NCBI RefSeq assembly: GCF_000802965.1
Contig: NZ_JSAK01000020.1
Span: forward strand, 124,001 to 188,000
Direction: 5' to 3'
From: Pseudomonas fluorescens
GTDB lineage: Bacteria; Pseudomonadota; Gammaproteobacteria; Pseudomonadales; Pseudomonadaceae
DNA length: 64,000 nt
Part shown: one piece after another, positions 1 through 8,007 of the stretch
How the letters are laid out: each line of letters starts with the position of its first letter
Position numbering within the stretch: position 1 is the first letter of the stretch
Made by a program: the position numbers and the translations under genes
The notes under the pieces: generated by a model
Databases searched by the model: none
What the model was told of the DNA's origin: nothing
Seen by the model: the letters and a program-made list of their open reading frames with translations, nothing else

Positions 1-1038
1 CTGGAGCAGGCCATGAGTCGCGCTCGCGACACCCATCGCTTCATTGCGGACGGTCTGGAGTATCTGCCAGTCGCCACGTTGATCAGTGACCCGAATGGCC
101 GGATCCTGTTGGGCAACCGCAAGGCTCGTGAGCTGTTCAGTAATGATTTGGTGGGCGAAGACGTGCTTGAGCAAATGGCACGATTGGGCTATCCGGAACT
201 GGTTAACGGCGCACCTGCTCTGTTATCTGAATTGCCGCTGCTGGAATTCCGCGACATCAAGGAGCGTAGCCTGCGCCTGGAGCGTGCGCCGTTGCTGCCA
301 GTGGACGGGGAAACGCCGGTGGGTTGGCTGTTGAGCCTGACTGACCTCAGCGTCGAACGCGATGCAGAAGAACAACGCGGCGTCTTGTTGCGCTTCCTGT
401 CACATGATCTGCGGGCACCCCATTCGGCGATTCTCGCCCTGCTTGATGTGCATCGCCAACAGGTGGGTGGCGATGCGCAGTTGTTTGATCAAATCGAGCT
501 TCAGGTGCGCCGCGCATTGGATCTCACCGAAAGCTTCGTGCAGCTGGCGAGGGCCGAATCCGAAGCGTATGAATTTCAACCGAGCCTGTTTGCAATGATG
601 GTGCTGGATGTCTTCGACCAGGCGTTGCCCATTGCCCAGCAGAAGCGGATCGAATTGCTCCAGCAAATAGACGTAGAGGCGCAGGAAAGTTTGGTCATGG
701 CGGATCAGGCGCTGCTGACTCGGGCGCTGTTCAATTTGTTGGAAAACGCCATTAAATACAGCGCTCCCGGTACATCCGTCCGTTTAACAGTCAAGCGCGA
801 CGAAGGCTGGCTGACGTGTGAATTGGTCGACCAGGGCAAAGGCATTACCCCCAATGAACTACCCGATTTGTTCAGTCAGTACCGTCGTTTTTCATCGGCC
901 CAGGGTATCGATGGTGTAGGACTTGGTCTGTCGATGGTGAAAGCAGTGGTGGATCGTCACGAGGGGCTGATTGGATGCCGAAGCGTGGTGGGTGAAGGGA
1001 CTTGTTTCAGTCTTCGGTTGCCTCTGTTCGAAGAGTGA
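1..1038 (+). CDS. Sensor histidine kinase, C-terminal part (5' end outside window)
   Basis: The reading frame is open to the left edge, so the gene starts upstream. Visible parts are a PAS-like stretch (roughly codons 15-115, with ATLISDPNGRILLGN), a HisKA dimerisation box FLSHDLRAPHSAI whose phospho-accepting His is the codon at 403-405, and a HATPase_c domain with the N box LLENAIKYS, G1 box VDQGKGI and GVGLGLSMV near the end. It should autophosphorylate on that His and signal to a response regulator not in the window. The missing N-terminus probably holds the sensor domain, which cannot be judged here. A strong terminator follows 20 bp after the stop. Confidence 0.9.
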   Translation: MEQAMSRARDTHRFIADGLEYLPVATLISDPNGRILLGNRKARELFSNDLVGEDVLEQMARLGYPELVNGAPALLSELPLLEFRDIKERSLRLERAPLLPVDGETPVGWLLSLTDLSVERDAEEQRGVLLRFLSHDLRAPHSAILALLDVHRQQVGGDAQLFDQIELQVRRALDLTESFVQLARAESEAYEFQPSLFAMMVLDVFDQALPIAQQKRIELLQQIDVEAQESLVMADQALLTRALFNLLENAIKYSAPGTSVRLTVKRDEGWLTCELVDQGKGITPNELPDLFSQYRRFSSAQGIDGVGLGLSMVKAVVDRHEGLIGCRSVVGEGTCFSLRLPLFEE

Positions 1039-1058
1039 AACTCTCACATCAAGGGTAT

Positions 1059-1089
1059 AAAAAAACCGGCTATATCAGCCGGTTTTTTT
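1059..1089. terminator. Bidirectional rho-independent terminator after the sensor kinase
   Basis: An A-run, the stem ACCGGCT / AGCCGGT with a 5-nt loop (ATATC), then a T-run. A- and T-runs flank the stem symmetrically, so it can serve the kinase on + and the convergent acyltransferase on -. Confidence 0.88.
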
Positions 1090-1094
1090 GCGCC

Positions 1095-1213
1095 CGAAAA
1101 AAACTTATGCACGTTTTTCGGAGATTTATCTGATTTTGAAATATGTATATAAATCATTACCTTAAAGATAAATTACGCCGCTTTTCTCACAAACGGTACA
1201 CAGGTTATCCACA
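1095..1213. other. AT-rich intergenic stretch next to a DnaA box
   Basis: Between two convergent genes lies an AT-rich tract (about 1120-1180, including TATGTATATAAATCATTACC) in otherwise GC-rich DNA. A one-mismatch IHF-like site (AATCATTACCTTA, 1152-1164) lies in the tract, and a perfect DnaA box follows at 1205-1213. No gene is visible. It could be a DNA-unwinding or protein-binding region, but no function is established. Confidence 0.4.
1205..1213 (+). other. DnaA box TTATCCACA
   Basis: Perfect match to the consensus DnaA box, beside the AT-rich tract and just before the 3' end of the acyltransferase gene. Confidence 0.75.
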
Positions 1214-1218
1214 GAACC

Positions 1219-1998
1219 TCAGACAACCACTTGATCATTGGCAACGGGCGCTTGCGGAGCCGGTGGCAGAGAGCCCATTTCCCGTTGCATTTGTTCGTTC
1301 CAGGCCTGGATCCTGTCGTTTAATTCGGCGATGGCTCGAGGGCCGCTGCCTTCGGCATACATCGGTTCGCCGATGATTACGGTGATGACACCCTGGTTCT
1401 TTTTCCAGCCGGTTTTCGGCCAGAACTTGCCGGCATTGTGTGCAATCGGCAGCACTGGCAGATCGGCATTAACCGCCAACGCGGTGCCGCCCCGGGAGAA
1501 TTTGCCGATGGTGCCGTAGGGAACGCGCGTGCCTTCGGGGAAGATCAGCACCCAGACGTTGTCCTTGAGCAGTTCGTCGCCCTTCTTCGCTACGTGCTTG
1601 AGAGCGGCTTTCGGGTTGTCACGGTCGATGGCAATTGGCCGCAGCATGGCCATCGCCCAACCGAAAAACGGCACATAAAGCAGTTCACGCTTGAGCACCT
1701 GGCTCAGCGGTGAGAAATAGGCGGAGAGAAAGAAAGTCTCCCAGGTGCTCTGGTGGTTCGACTGGATTACGCAGGGACGATCCGGCACGTTGTGCTCGCC
1801 CTTCACTTCGTAGCGAATACCCAGGAACACCTTGCTCAACCACAAGGCGCAGCGGCACCAATAGACATTGATGAAGCGATAGCGCGCCTTGAACGGCAAA
1901 AAGGGCGCGATAAAAAAACTCAGGCTGCACCACAGCAAGGAGCTGGTGCCCAGCAGCAGGTAAAAGAGAAAGGTCCTGATGGCCTGCAATATCGACAT
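1219..1998 (-). CDS. plsC: 1-acyl-sn-glycerol-3-phosphate acyltransferase (PlsC family)
   Basis: Transfers an acyl chain to lysophosphatidic acid to make phosphatidic acid at the inner membrane. The protein is 259 aa. An N-terminal hydrophobic segment (about residues 5-35) precedes the acyltransferase motif NHQSTWE (HX4E type), then the substrate-binding motif FPEGTR and a late GGTALAVNADLPVLPIAHN block. The ATG at 1998 was chosen because MSILQAIRTF matches how the family begins. A GTG 27 bp upstream (2025) is possible but adds nothing recognisable. The C-terminal tail is Pro/Ala-rich. gmhB lies upstream on the same strand 84 bp away, so the two may be cotranscribed. Confidence 0.92.
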   Translation of the reverse strand: MSILQAIRTFLFYLLLGTSSLLWCSLSFFIAPFLPFKARYRFINVYWCRCALWLSKVFLGIRYEVKGEHNVPDRPCVIQSNHQSTWETFFLSAYFSPLSQVLKRELLYVPFFGWAMAMLRPIAIDRDNPKAALKHVAKKGDELLKDNVWVLIFPEGTRVPYGTIGKFSRGGTALAVNADLPVLPIAHNAGKFWPKTGWKKNQGVITVIIGEPMYAEGSGPRAIAELNDRIQAWNEQMQREMGSLPPAPQAPVANDQVVV

Positions 1999-2082
1999 GG
2001 TGACGTTTACCGTTGCGGGCAACACCCGCCTGTATAAAGCGCACTCCTGATCAATCCTTTATCAGGAAATATCAGAAGCACT

Positions 2083-2616
2083 CTAATTGTGGATAAGTTC
2101 TGCGGCAATCGCCGCCAGATCGTCAAAAATCAATGTGCCAGCCGGAAGGGTCTTGCCCAAAGTCTTTTCGCCTTTCCCGGTCTTTACCAAAACTGGCTGT
2201 GAATCGACGGCTTTGGCGGCTTCCAGGTCACCGAGACTATCGCCGACGAACCAGAGATCGGTCAGCGATACGTTGTAATGTGCGGCGATGCTTTTCAGCA
2301 TCCCGGGTTTTGGCTTGCGGCAGTCACAACCTTCGTCTGGCCCATGGGGACAGTAGACGATCAGCCCGACTTCGCCGCCCTGCTCCGCCACCAGCGAGCG
2401 CAAGCGCTCATGCATGGCGTCCAGGGTAGCGATGTCGTAATAGCCGCGAGCGATGCCCGACTGGTTGGTAGCGACCGCTACCGTCCAGCCGGCCTTGCTC
2501 AACTGCGCGATGGCTTCGATCGAACCGGGGAGTGGAATCCACTCCTCCACCGACTTGATGTAAGCGTCGGAGTCAAAGTTGATCACCCCGTCCCGATCGA
2601 GAATCAGCAGTTTCAA
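2083..2616 (-). CDS. gmhB: D-glycero-beta-D-manno-heptose 1,7-bisphosphate 7-phosphatase
   Basis: HAD-superfamily phosphatase of the ADP-heptose pathway, which supplies heptose for the LPS inner core; cytoplasmic. The 177-aa protein has the nucleophile motif LDRDGVINFD (Asp7/Asp9), the Thr motif in VAVATNQSG, the Cys/His zinc loop CPHGPDEGCDCRKPKPGM typical of GmhB, and the acidic motif FVGDSLGDLEAA. Length is normal for the family. It ends 6 bp before glyS in gene order (glyQ-glyS-gmhB-plsC, all on minus), so it is likely part of that transcript. A DnaA box overlaps its last codons. Confidence 0.93.
   Translation of the reverse strand: MKLLILDRDGVINFDSDAYIKSVEEWIPLPGSIEAIAQLSKAGWTVAVATNQSGIARGYYDIATLDAMHERLRSLVAEQGGEVGLIVYCPHGPDEGCDCRKPKPGMLKSIAAHYNVSLTDLWFVGDSLGDLEAAKAVDSQPVLVKTGKGEKTLGKTLPAGTLIFDDLAAIAAELIHN
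2088..2096 (-). other. DnaA box (TGTGGATAA on +)
   Basis: Perfect DnaA box inside the last codons of gmhB. Confidence 0.7.
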
Positions 2617-2622
2617 ACAGTC

Positions 2623-4677
2623 TTACCCCAGCAACGAAATGTCGGCGACGCCGAGGAACAAGCCACGCAGACGCGCCAGCAGTGCATAACGGTTGGCGCG
2701 CACATTGGCGTCATCCGCGTTGACCATCACCGCTTCAAAGAACGCGTCCACCGGCTCGCGCAAGGCAGCCAGGCGTGCCAGCGATTCGCTGTACTGACGC
2801 GCCGCAGCCATTGGCTGGACAGCCTGGTCTGCCTGCTGGATTGCCGAGTACAGGGAGAACTCGTTGGCGTTGTCGAAGTACTTCGCTTCCACCACGGTTG
2901 GCACGGAGCCTTCGACCTTGCTCAGCAGGTTCGAAACGCGCTTGTTGACGGCGGCCAGGGCAGCGGCTTCCGGCAGTTTGCGGAAGGCCTGCACGGCTTG
3001 CACACGTTGATCGAAGTCCAGCGCCGAACCCGGCTTAAGGGCACGAACCGACAGGTAGGTCGCGACATCGACGCCTTCGTCTTCGTAACGGGCACGCAGA
3101 CGATCGAAGATGAACTCCAGCACCGAATCGTTCAGGCCGGTAGCCTTGACCTTGGCGCCGAACGCATTCACGGCGAATGCCACGGCGTCGTTCAGGTCCA
3201 GATCCAGTTGTTTCTCGATCAGAATACGCAGCACGCCCAGCGCGGCACGGCGCAGTGCATACGGGTCTTTGCTGCCGGTCGGCAACATGCCGATGCCGAA
3301 AATGCCGACCAGTGTGTCGAGCTTGTCGGCAATGGCAACGGCCGCACCGGTCAGGGTGGATGGCAATTCAGCGCCGGCACCGCGCGGCATGTATTGCTCG
3401 TTCAGCGCCAGGGCAACATCTTCCGGCTCGCCATCGTTGAGCGCGTAGTAGTAACCGGCGACACCTTGCATCTCCGGGAACTCGCCAACCATCTCGGTCG
3501 ACAGGTCGCACTTGGACAGCAAGCCTGCACGAGCGGCCCATGCGGCGTTGCCGCCGATGCGTTGCGCGATGTAAGCGGCCAGTTTGGAAACACGCTCGGC
3601 CTTGTCGTAGACGCTGCCGAGTTTTTCCTGGAACACAACGTTTTGCAGGCGCTGGTTGAAGTCTTCGAGTTTCTGCTTCTTGTCTTGCTTGAAGAAGAAC
3701 TCGGCGTCGGTCAGGCGTGGGCGAACCACTTTCTCGTTACCGGCGATGATCTGCTGCGGGTCTTTGCTCTCGATGTTGGCCACGGTAATGAAACGTGGCA
3801 GCAACTTGCCGTCGGCATCCAGCAGGCAGAAGTACTTCTGGTTGTCCTGCATGGTGGTGATCAGCGCTTCTTGCGGCACGTCGAGGAAGCGTTCTTCGAA
3901 CGAGCACACCAGCGGCACTGGCCACTCGACCAGCGCGGTCACTTCGTCGAGCAGGTCTGGTGGCACGATCGCGGTGCCTTCCTGGCGGGTCGCCAGCTCT
4001 TCGGTGCGCTTGCTGATGATCTCGCGACGCTCGTTGGCATCGGCCAATACATAAGCGGCACGCAGGTCAGCCAGGTAGCTGGACGGCGAACCGATGCGCA
4101 CGCTTTCCGGGTGATGGAAGCGGTGACCACGGGAATCGCGGCCGGACTTCTGGGCGAGGATGGTGCAGTCGATGACCTGGTCACCGAGCAGCATCACCAG
4201 CCATTGGGTCGGGCGAACGAATTCTTCCTTGCGCGCGCCCCAGCGCATGCGCTTGGGAATCGGCAGGTCGTTGAGGGAATCTTCGACGATGGTTGGCAAC
4301 AGGCTCGCGGTCGGCTTGCCGGCGATGCTCTGGCTGTAGCGCAGTTTAGGGCCGCTCTGATCGATTTCGCTCAGGTCGACGCCGCACTTCTTGGCAAAGC
4401 CCAGTGCTGCTTGAGTCGGGTTGCCTTCGGCATCGAAAGCGGCCTGACGTGGCGGGCCATCGAGGTTGATGCTGCGATCCGGCTGCTGGGTGGCCAGCGA
4501 CGTGATCAGCACCGCCAGACGACGTGGCGCGGCATAAACGGTTTTGGTCTCGTAGTTCAGGCCGGCAGCTTGCAGGCCCTTGTCGATACCGGCAAGAAAC
4601 GCCTCGGCCAGGGTGTTCAGGGCCTTGGGTGGCAGTTCTTCAGTGCCCAGTTCAACCAGAAAATCCAGAGCACTCAT
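2623..4677 (-). CDS. glyS: Glycyl-tRNA synthetase beta subunit
   Basis: Beta chain of the alpha2beta2 glycyl-tRNA synthetase. It binds tRNA-Gly, and the alpha chain holds the activation site. The 684-aa length is normal. The N-terminus LDFLVELGTEELPPKAL is the standard start, the middle part carries the HD-like block, and the C-terminal DALR-like anticodon-binding region includes FFEAVMVNADDANVRANR. Its ATG overlaps the glyQ stop by 4 bp (ATGA), which indicates translational coupling and equal subunit synthesis. Confidence 0.98.
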   Translation of the reverse strand: MSALDFLVELGTEELPPKALNTLAEAFLAGIDKGLQAAGLNYETKTVYAAPRRLAVLITSLATQQPDRSINLDGPPRQAAFDAEGNPTQAALGFAKKCGVDLSEIDQSGPKLRYSQSIAGKPTASLLPTIVEDSLNDLPIPKRMRWGARKEEFVRPTQWLVMLLGDQVIDCTILAQKSGRDSRGHRFHHPESVRIGSPSSYLADLRAAYVLADANERREIISKRTEELATRQEGTAIVPPDLLDEVTALVEWPVPLVCSFEERFLDVPQEALITTMQDNQKYFCLLDADGKLLPRFITVANIESKDPQQIIAGNEKVVRPRLTDAEFFFKQDKKQKLEDFNQRLQNVVFQEKLGSVYDKAERVSKLAAYIAQRIGGNAAWAARAGLLSKCDLSTEMVGEFPEMQGVAGYYYALNDGEPEDVALALNEQYMPRGAGAELPSTLTGAAVAIADKLDTLVGIFGIGMLPTGSKDPYALRRAALGVLRILIEKQLDLDLNDAVAFAVNAFGAKVKATGLNDSVLEFIFDRLRARYEDEGVDVATYLSVRALKPGSALDFDQRVQAVQAFRKLPEAAALAAVNKRVSNLLSKVEGSVPTVVEAKYFDNANEFSLYSAIQQADQAVQPMAAARQYSESLARLAALREPVDAFFEAVMVNADDANVRANRYALLARLRGLFLGVADISLLG

Positions 4678-5627
4678 TGTGCAGCCTCCAGCTTGGCCAG
4701 TACTTCGTCACGCAGGTCCGGGGTCGCCATCGGGAAGCCCAGCTTGGCGCGAGCCAGCAGGTAGGCTTGCGCAACGGAACGCGCCAGGGTGCGCACACGC
4801 AGAATGTATTGCTGACGCGCAGTCACGGAAATCGCCCGGCGCGCATCCAGCAGGTTGAAGGTATGGGACGCCTTCAACACCATTTCGTAGCTCGGCAACG
4901 GCAGCGGCTGGTCGAGTTCGATCAGGCGCTTGGCTTCGCTTTCGTAGAAATCGAACAGTTCGAACAGCTTCTCGACGTTGGCGTGTTCGAAGTTGTAAGT
5001 GGACTGCTCCACTTCGTTCTGGTGGAACACGTCGCCGTAAGTCACTTTGCCCATCGGGCCGTCAGCCCAGACCAGGTCATAGACCGAGTCCACGCCTTGC
5101 AGGTACATGGCCAGACGCTCAAGACCGTAGGTGATCTCGCCAGTCACCGGGTAGCACTCGATGCCGCCCGCTTGCTGGAAGTAAGTGAACTGGGTCACTT
5201 CCATGCCGTTGAGCCAGACTTCCCAGCCCAGACCCCAGGCGCCGAGGGTCGGCGATTCCCAGTTGTCTTCGACGAAGCGAATGTCGTGGACCAGCGGGTC
5301 CAGACCGACATGCTTGAGGGAGCCCAGGTACAGTTCCTGGAAGTTGTCCGGGTTCGGCTTCAGGACTACCTGGAACTGGTAGTAGTGCTGCAGACGGTTC
5401 GGGTTTTCGCCGTAGCGGCCGTCAGTCGGACGACGACTTGGCTGCACATAGGCGGCGTTCCAGGTTTCCGGGCCAATGGCGCGCAGGAATGTTGCGGTGT
5501 GGAAAGTGCCGGCGCCTACTTCCATATCGTAGGGCTGAAGTACCACACAACCTTGCTCGGCCCAGTATTGCTGGAGGGCGAGGATCAAGTCTTGGAAGGT
5601 ACGCACGGCTGGCGTAGGCTGGCTCAC
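4674..5627 (-). CDS. glyQ: Glycyl-tRNA synthetase alpha subunit
   Basis: Catalytic chain for glycyl-adenylate formation. The 317-aa protein has the class II synthetase signatures FQDLILALQQYWAEQGCV, QPYDMEVGAGTFHTATFLRA and VQPSRRPTDGRYGENPNR. The start is GTG at 5627, preceded by AGGTGAATTC. It is the first gene of the glyQ-glyS-gmhB-plsC run and is divergent from tag across about 80 bp, which must hold both promoters. Confidence 0.98.
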   Translation of the reverse strand: MSQPTPAVRTFQDLILALQQYWAEQGCVVLQPYDMEVGAGTFHTATFLRAIGPETWNAAYVQPSRRPTDGRYGENPNRLQHYYQFQVVLKPNPDNFQELYLGSLKHVGLDPLVHDIRFVEDNWESPTLGAWGLGWEVWLNGMEVTQFTYFQQAGGIECYPVTGEITYGLERLAMYLQGVDSVYDLVWADGPMGKVTYGDVFHQNEVEQSTYNFEHANVEKLFELFDFYESEAKRLIELDQPLPLPSYEMVLKASHTFNLLDARRAISVTARQQYILRVRTLARSVAQAYLLARAKLGFPMATPDLRDEVLAKLEAAQ

Positions 5628-5707
5628 GAATTCACCTGTTTCTTGGGCTGCGATTTAAAGAGCGGGAGTATACCCGATTCGATGCTGCGCACGCCCCCTG
5701 GAGCCTT

Positions 5708-6265
5708 ATGCCACGCTGCTTTTGGTGTTCCGAAGATCCGCTGTACATGGCTTATCACGATCAGGAGTGGGGCACGCCGCTACGCGATGCGCAGGGTTTG
5801 TTCGAGTTGCTTTTGCTCGAAGGGTTCCAGGCCGGGCTTTCCTGGATCACCGTGTTGCGCAAACGCGAGCACTATCGCCAGGTGATGTACGGCTTCGACG
5901 TGCAGCGCGTGGCGCAGATGAGCGATGCCGAAATCGAGGAATTGATGCTCGATCCGGGCATCATTCGCAATCGCCTCAAACTCAATGCAGCCCGGCGCAA
6001 TGCCCAGGCCTGGCTGGCCCTGGAGGACCCGGTGGCGTTTCTCTGGTCCTTCGTCGGCAATGTGCCGAAGATCAATCATTTCAAGGACCGCACCGAAGTC
6101 CCCGCCATCACCCCGGAAGCGGTGGAAATGAGCAAAGGCCTGAAAAAGGCCGGCTTCACCTTCGTCGGCCCGACCATTTGCTACGCGCTGATGCAGGCCT
6201 GCGGCATGGTCATGGACCATACGCAGGATTGCGACCGCTACGCGCTGCTGGCGAACGGCGGTTAG
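5708..6265 (+). CDS. tag: DNA-3-methyladenine glycosylase I
   Basis: Base-excision repair enzyme that removes 3-methyladenine from alkylated DNA. The 185-aa protein keeps the zinc ligands at the family's positions: Cys4 and His17 in the N-terminal stretch (PRCFWCSEDP...YHDQEWG), and a His-X3-Cys pair in MDHTQDCDRY near residues 175-179. The helix-hairpin-helix region and substrate pocket (ELLLLEGFQAGLSW) are present. It is divergent from glyQ. The acyltransferase gene follows 40 bp downstream on the same strand. Confidence 0.96.
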   Translation: MPRCFWCSEDPLYMAYHDQEWGTPLRDAQGLFELLLLEGFQAGLSWITVLRKREHYRQVMYGFDVQRVAQMSDAEIEELMLDPGIIRNRLKLNAARRNAQAWLALEDPVAFLWSFVGNVPKINHFKDRTEVPAITPEAVEMSKGLKKAGFTFVGPTICYALMQACGMVMDHTQDCDRYALLANGG

Positions 6266-6304
6266 AATAGCCGCCTCGCGCACAGCACAAGATCAGGAGT
6301 GACC

Positions 6305-6313
6305 TGTGGATAA
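6305..6313 (-). other. DnaA box overlapping a start codon
   Basis: TGTGGATAA covers the GTG start and second codon of the lipid A acyltransferase gene, so DnaA binding here could touch its expression. Confidence 0.65.
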
Positions 6314-7193
6314 GTTAAAAGGCGCCTTGCTGGTAGGCGCTCTGCGGCTGTTTGCCCTGCTCCCGTGGCGGGCAGTGCAGGCAGCCGGGTCGGCGATCGG
6401 CTGGTGTATGTGGAAATTCCCCAACCGCTCCCGGGACGTGGTGCGGATCAACCTCGCCAAGTGTTTTCCGGAAATGGACCCCGCCGAGCGCGAGCGCCTG
6501 GTCGGTCAGAGCCTGAAGGATATCGGCAAGTCCCTGACCGAAAGTGCCTGCGCCTGGATCTGGCCGGCCCAGCGCTCCATCGATCTGGTGCGCGAAGTCG
6601 AAGGCCTCGACGTATTGAAGGAAGCCCTCGCCTCCGGCAAAGGCGTCGTCGGCATCACCAGTCACCTGGGCAACTGGGAAGTGCTCAACCACTTCTATTG
6701 CAGCCAGTGCAAGCCGATCATTTTCTACCGTCCGCCGAAATTGAAGGCGGTGGATGAATTGCTGCAAAAGCAACGGGTGCAGTTGGGCAACAAGGTGGCC
6801 GCGTCAACCAAGGAAGGCATCCTCAGCGTCATCAAGGAAGTGCGCCGAGGTGGTGCGGTGGGCATTCCCGCTGACCCGGAACCGGCCGAATCCGCCGGGA
6901 TCTTCGTGCCGTTCTTTGCCACTCAGGCGCTGACCAGCAAATTTGTGCCAAACATGCTCGCTGGCGGAAAAGCGGTCGGCGTGTTCCTGCATGCCCTGCG
7001 GCTGCCGGACGGTTCGGGTTACAAAGTGATCCTCGAAGCCGCGCCGGAAGCCATGTACAGCACCGATACCGAGACGTCCTGCGCGGCGATGAGCCAAGTG
7101 GTCGAGCGCTATGTACGGGCCTATCCGAGCCAGTACATGTGGAGCATGAAGCGCTTCAAGAAGCGTCCGCCCGGCGAAGAACGCTGGTACTGA
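6306..7193 (+). CDS. htrB: Lipid A biosynthesis lauroyl (secondary) acyltransferase
   Basis: Inner-membrane LpxL/HtrB-family enzyme that adds a secondary acyl chain to lipid A. The 295-aa protein shows a short N-terminal hydrophobic segment, the catalytic motif SHLGNWEVLNHF (HX4E), and later GGAVGIPADPEPAESAGIFVP, the family's second conserved block. The start is GTG at 6306 with an AGGAG site at 6295-6299. The closest P. aeruginosa counterpart I recall is PA0011 (HtrB1). A second paralogue usually exists elsewhere in these genomes, so the exact acyl position cannot be read from this sequence. Confidence 0.9.
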   Translation: MDKLKGALLVGALRLFALLPWRAVQAAGSAIGWCMWKFPNRSRDVVRINLAKCFPEMDPAERERLVGQSLKDIGKSLTESACAWIWPAQRSIDLVREVEGLDVLKEALASGKGVVGITSHLGNWEVLNHFYCSQCKPIIFYRPPKLKAVDELLQKQRVQLGNKVAASTKEGILSVIKEVRRGGAVGIPADPEPAESAGIFVPFFATQALTSKFVPNMLAGGKAVGVFLHALRLPDGSGYKVILEAAPEAMYSTDTETSCAAMSQVVERYVRAYPSQYMWSMKRFKKRPPGEERWY

Positions 7194-7209
7194 CCGACTT
7201 GGCACACTC

Positions 7210-7218
7210 TGTGGATAA
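7210..7218 (-). other. DnaA box
   Basis: TGTGGATAA between the acyltransferase stop and a REP half-element, 48 bp from a second box of opposite orientation. Confidence 0.7.
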
Positions 7219-7219
7219 C

Positions 7220-7254
7220 CTGTAGGAGCTGCCGCAGGCTGCGATCTTTTGATC
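7220..7254. repeat. REP half-element (CTGTAGGAGCTGCC...GCGATCTTTTG family)
   Basis: A single copy of the repeat that also occurs at 25358-25444, 57001 and 60960-61036. Confidence 0.75.
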
Positions 7255-7266
7255 TTGCTTTGCGGC

Positions 7267-7275
7267 TTATCCACA
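7267..7275 (+). other. DnaA box
   Basis: TTATCCACA 25 bp before the PilZ start. It forms an inverted pair with the box at 7210-7218 around the REP half-element. Confidence 0.7.
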
Positions 7276-7299
7276 CCCCGTTCATTAGGGCGCAAAAAG

Positions 7300-7539
7300 A
7301 TGTCCGAACACCGCAAATCATTTCGCATCAAGATCAGTCACGAAAGCTTCGGCGATTGCCTGGGCCAGACCCGCAATCTCTCGACCACGGGTGTCTACGT
7401 CAAACATCCGGCCTTGTCGGCGCTGCCCAGGGGCGCGGTGGTCTACGGCCAGGTGCAGGACTTACCCACAAGCGCGCCGCGGGTGCGTATGGAAGTGGTG
7501 CAGGTAGATGCCGAAGGCATTGGTTTGCGCTATCTCTGA
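7300..7539 (+). CDS. PilZ-domain protein (c-di-GMP binding)
   Basis: A 79-aa single-domain protein. The c-di-GMP motif RxxxR appears as RKSFR near the N-terminus, and the second motif (D/N)xSxxG as NLSTTGVYV, so both binding elements are intact. The ATG at 7300 starts SEHRKSFRI; longer in-frame starts run back into the REP element and are unlikely. The stop codon directly abuts the stop codon of the convergent TPR gene. The target is unknown; nearby envelope genes hint at surface control but do not prove it. Confidence 0.85.
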   Translation: MSEHRKSFRIKISHESFGDCLGQTRNLSTTGVYVKHPALSALPRGAVVYGQVQDLPTSAPRVRMEVVQVDAEGIGLRYL

Positions 7540-7854
7540 TCAGGGCGCCTGACGGTCGAGTTTCTTCAGGAACACCGTCATTTCCTTCTCGGCCTGCTTG
7601 TCGCCATGGGCAGTGGCGGCTTCCAGGCCTTGCTCCCAGGCCCGGCGCGCAGCCGCATGGTCCGCCAACGCCAGGTGGGCCTTGCCCAATAGCTTCCACG
7701 CCGCCGAATACTTTGGATCAATTTCCACACAACGCTGGAAATGCTCCACAGCCTTGGCGTTCTCCCCCAGATCCAGATAACCCTTGCCCAGGCCGAAGCG
7801 CAGCAACGAGTTATCCACACCCTTGGCGAGCATTTTTTCCAGGGATTCGATCAT
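7540..7854 (-). CDS. TPR-repeat protein
   Basis: A 104-aa soluble protein built of about two tetratricopeptide repeats: LLRFGLGKGYLDLGENAKAV followed by AAWKLLGKAHLALADHAAAR, each with the small-residue pattern of TPR helices. It probably acts as a protein-protein adaptor, and no catalytic residues are visible. The ATG at 7854 follows AAAGGAAAG at good spacing. A GTG two codons earlier would sit too close to that site. No partner can be named from context. Confidence 0.85.
   Translation of the reverse strand: MIESLEKMLAKGVDNSLLRFGLGKGYLDLGENAKAVEHFQRCVEIDPKYSAAWKLLGKAHLALADHAAARRAWEQGLEAATAHGDKQAEKEMTVFLKKLDRQAP
7811..7819 (+). other. DnaA box
   Basis: Perfect TTATCCACA inside the TPR gene. 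Confidence 0.65.
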
Positions 7855-7884
7855 GAACACTTTCCTTTGAGAGTAGAAAACTCT

Positions 7885-7995
7885 GTGGCGAGGGAGCTTG
7901 CTCCCGCTCGAGCGCGAAGCGGTCGCCTTTTAGACACCGTGTTCAGATGTTTCGCGACTGCTGCGCAGCCGAGCGGGAGCAAGCTCCCTCGCCAC
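7885..7995. repeat. REP doublet (GTGGCGAGGGAGCTTGCTCCCGC family)
   Basis: Two inverted copies of GTGGCGAGGGAGCTTGCTCC facing each other across about 60 bp, between the TPR gene and the end of trkA. The same doublet recurs at 18316, 20112 and 31471. Confidence 0.88.
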
Positions 7996-8007
7996 AAAAG
8001 ATCAGGA

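Noticed and set aside
2278..4764. 828-codon open frame on + across glyS
   Set aside because: It is the antisense shadow of glyS, with no ribosome site and no recognisable domain. Long antisense frames are expected in GC-rich DNA.
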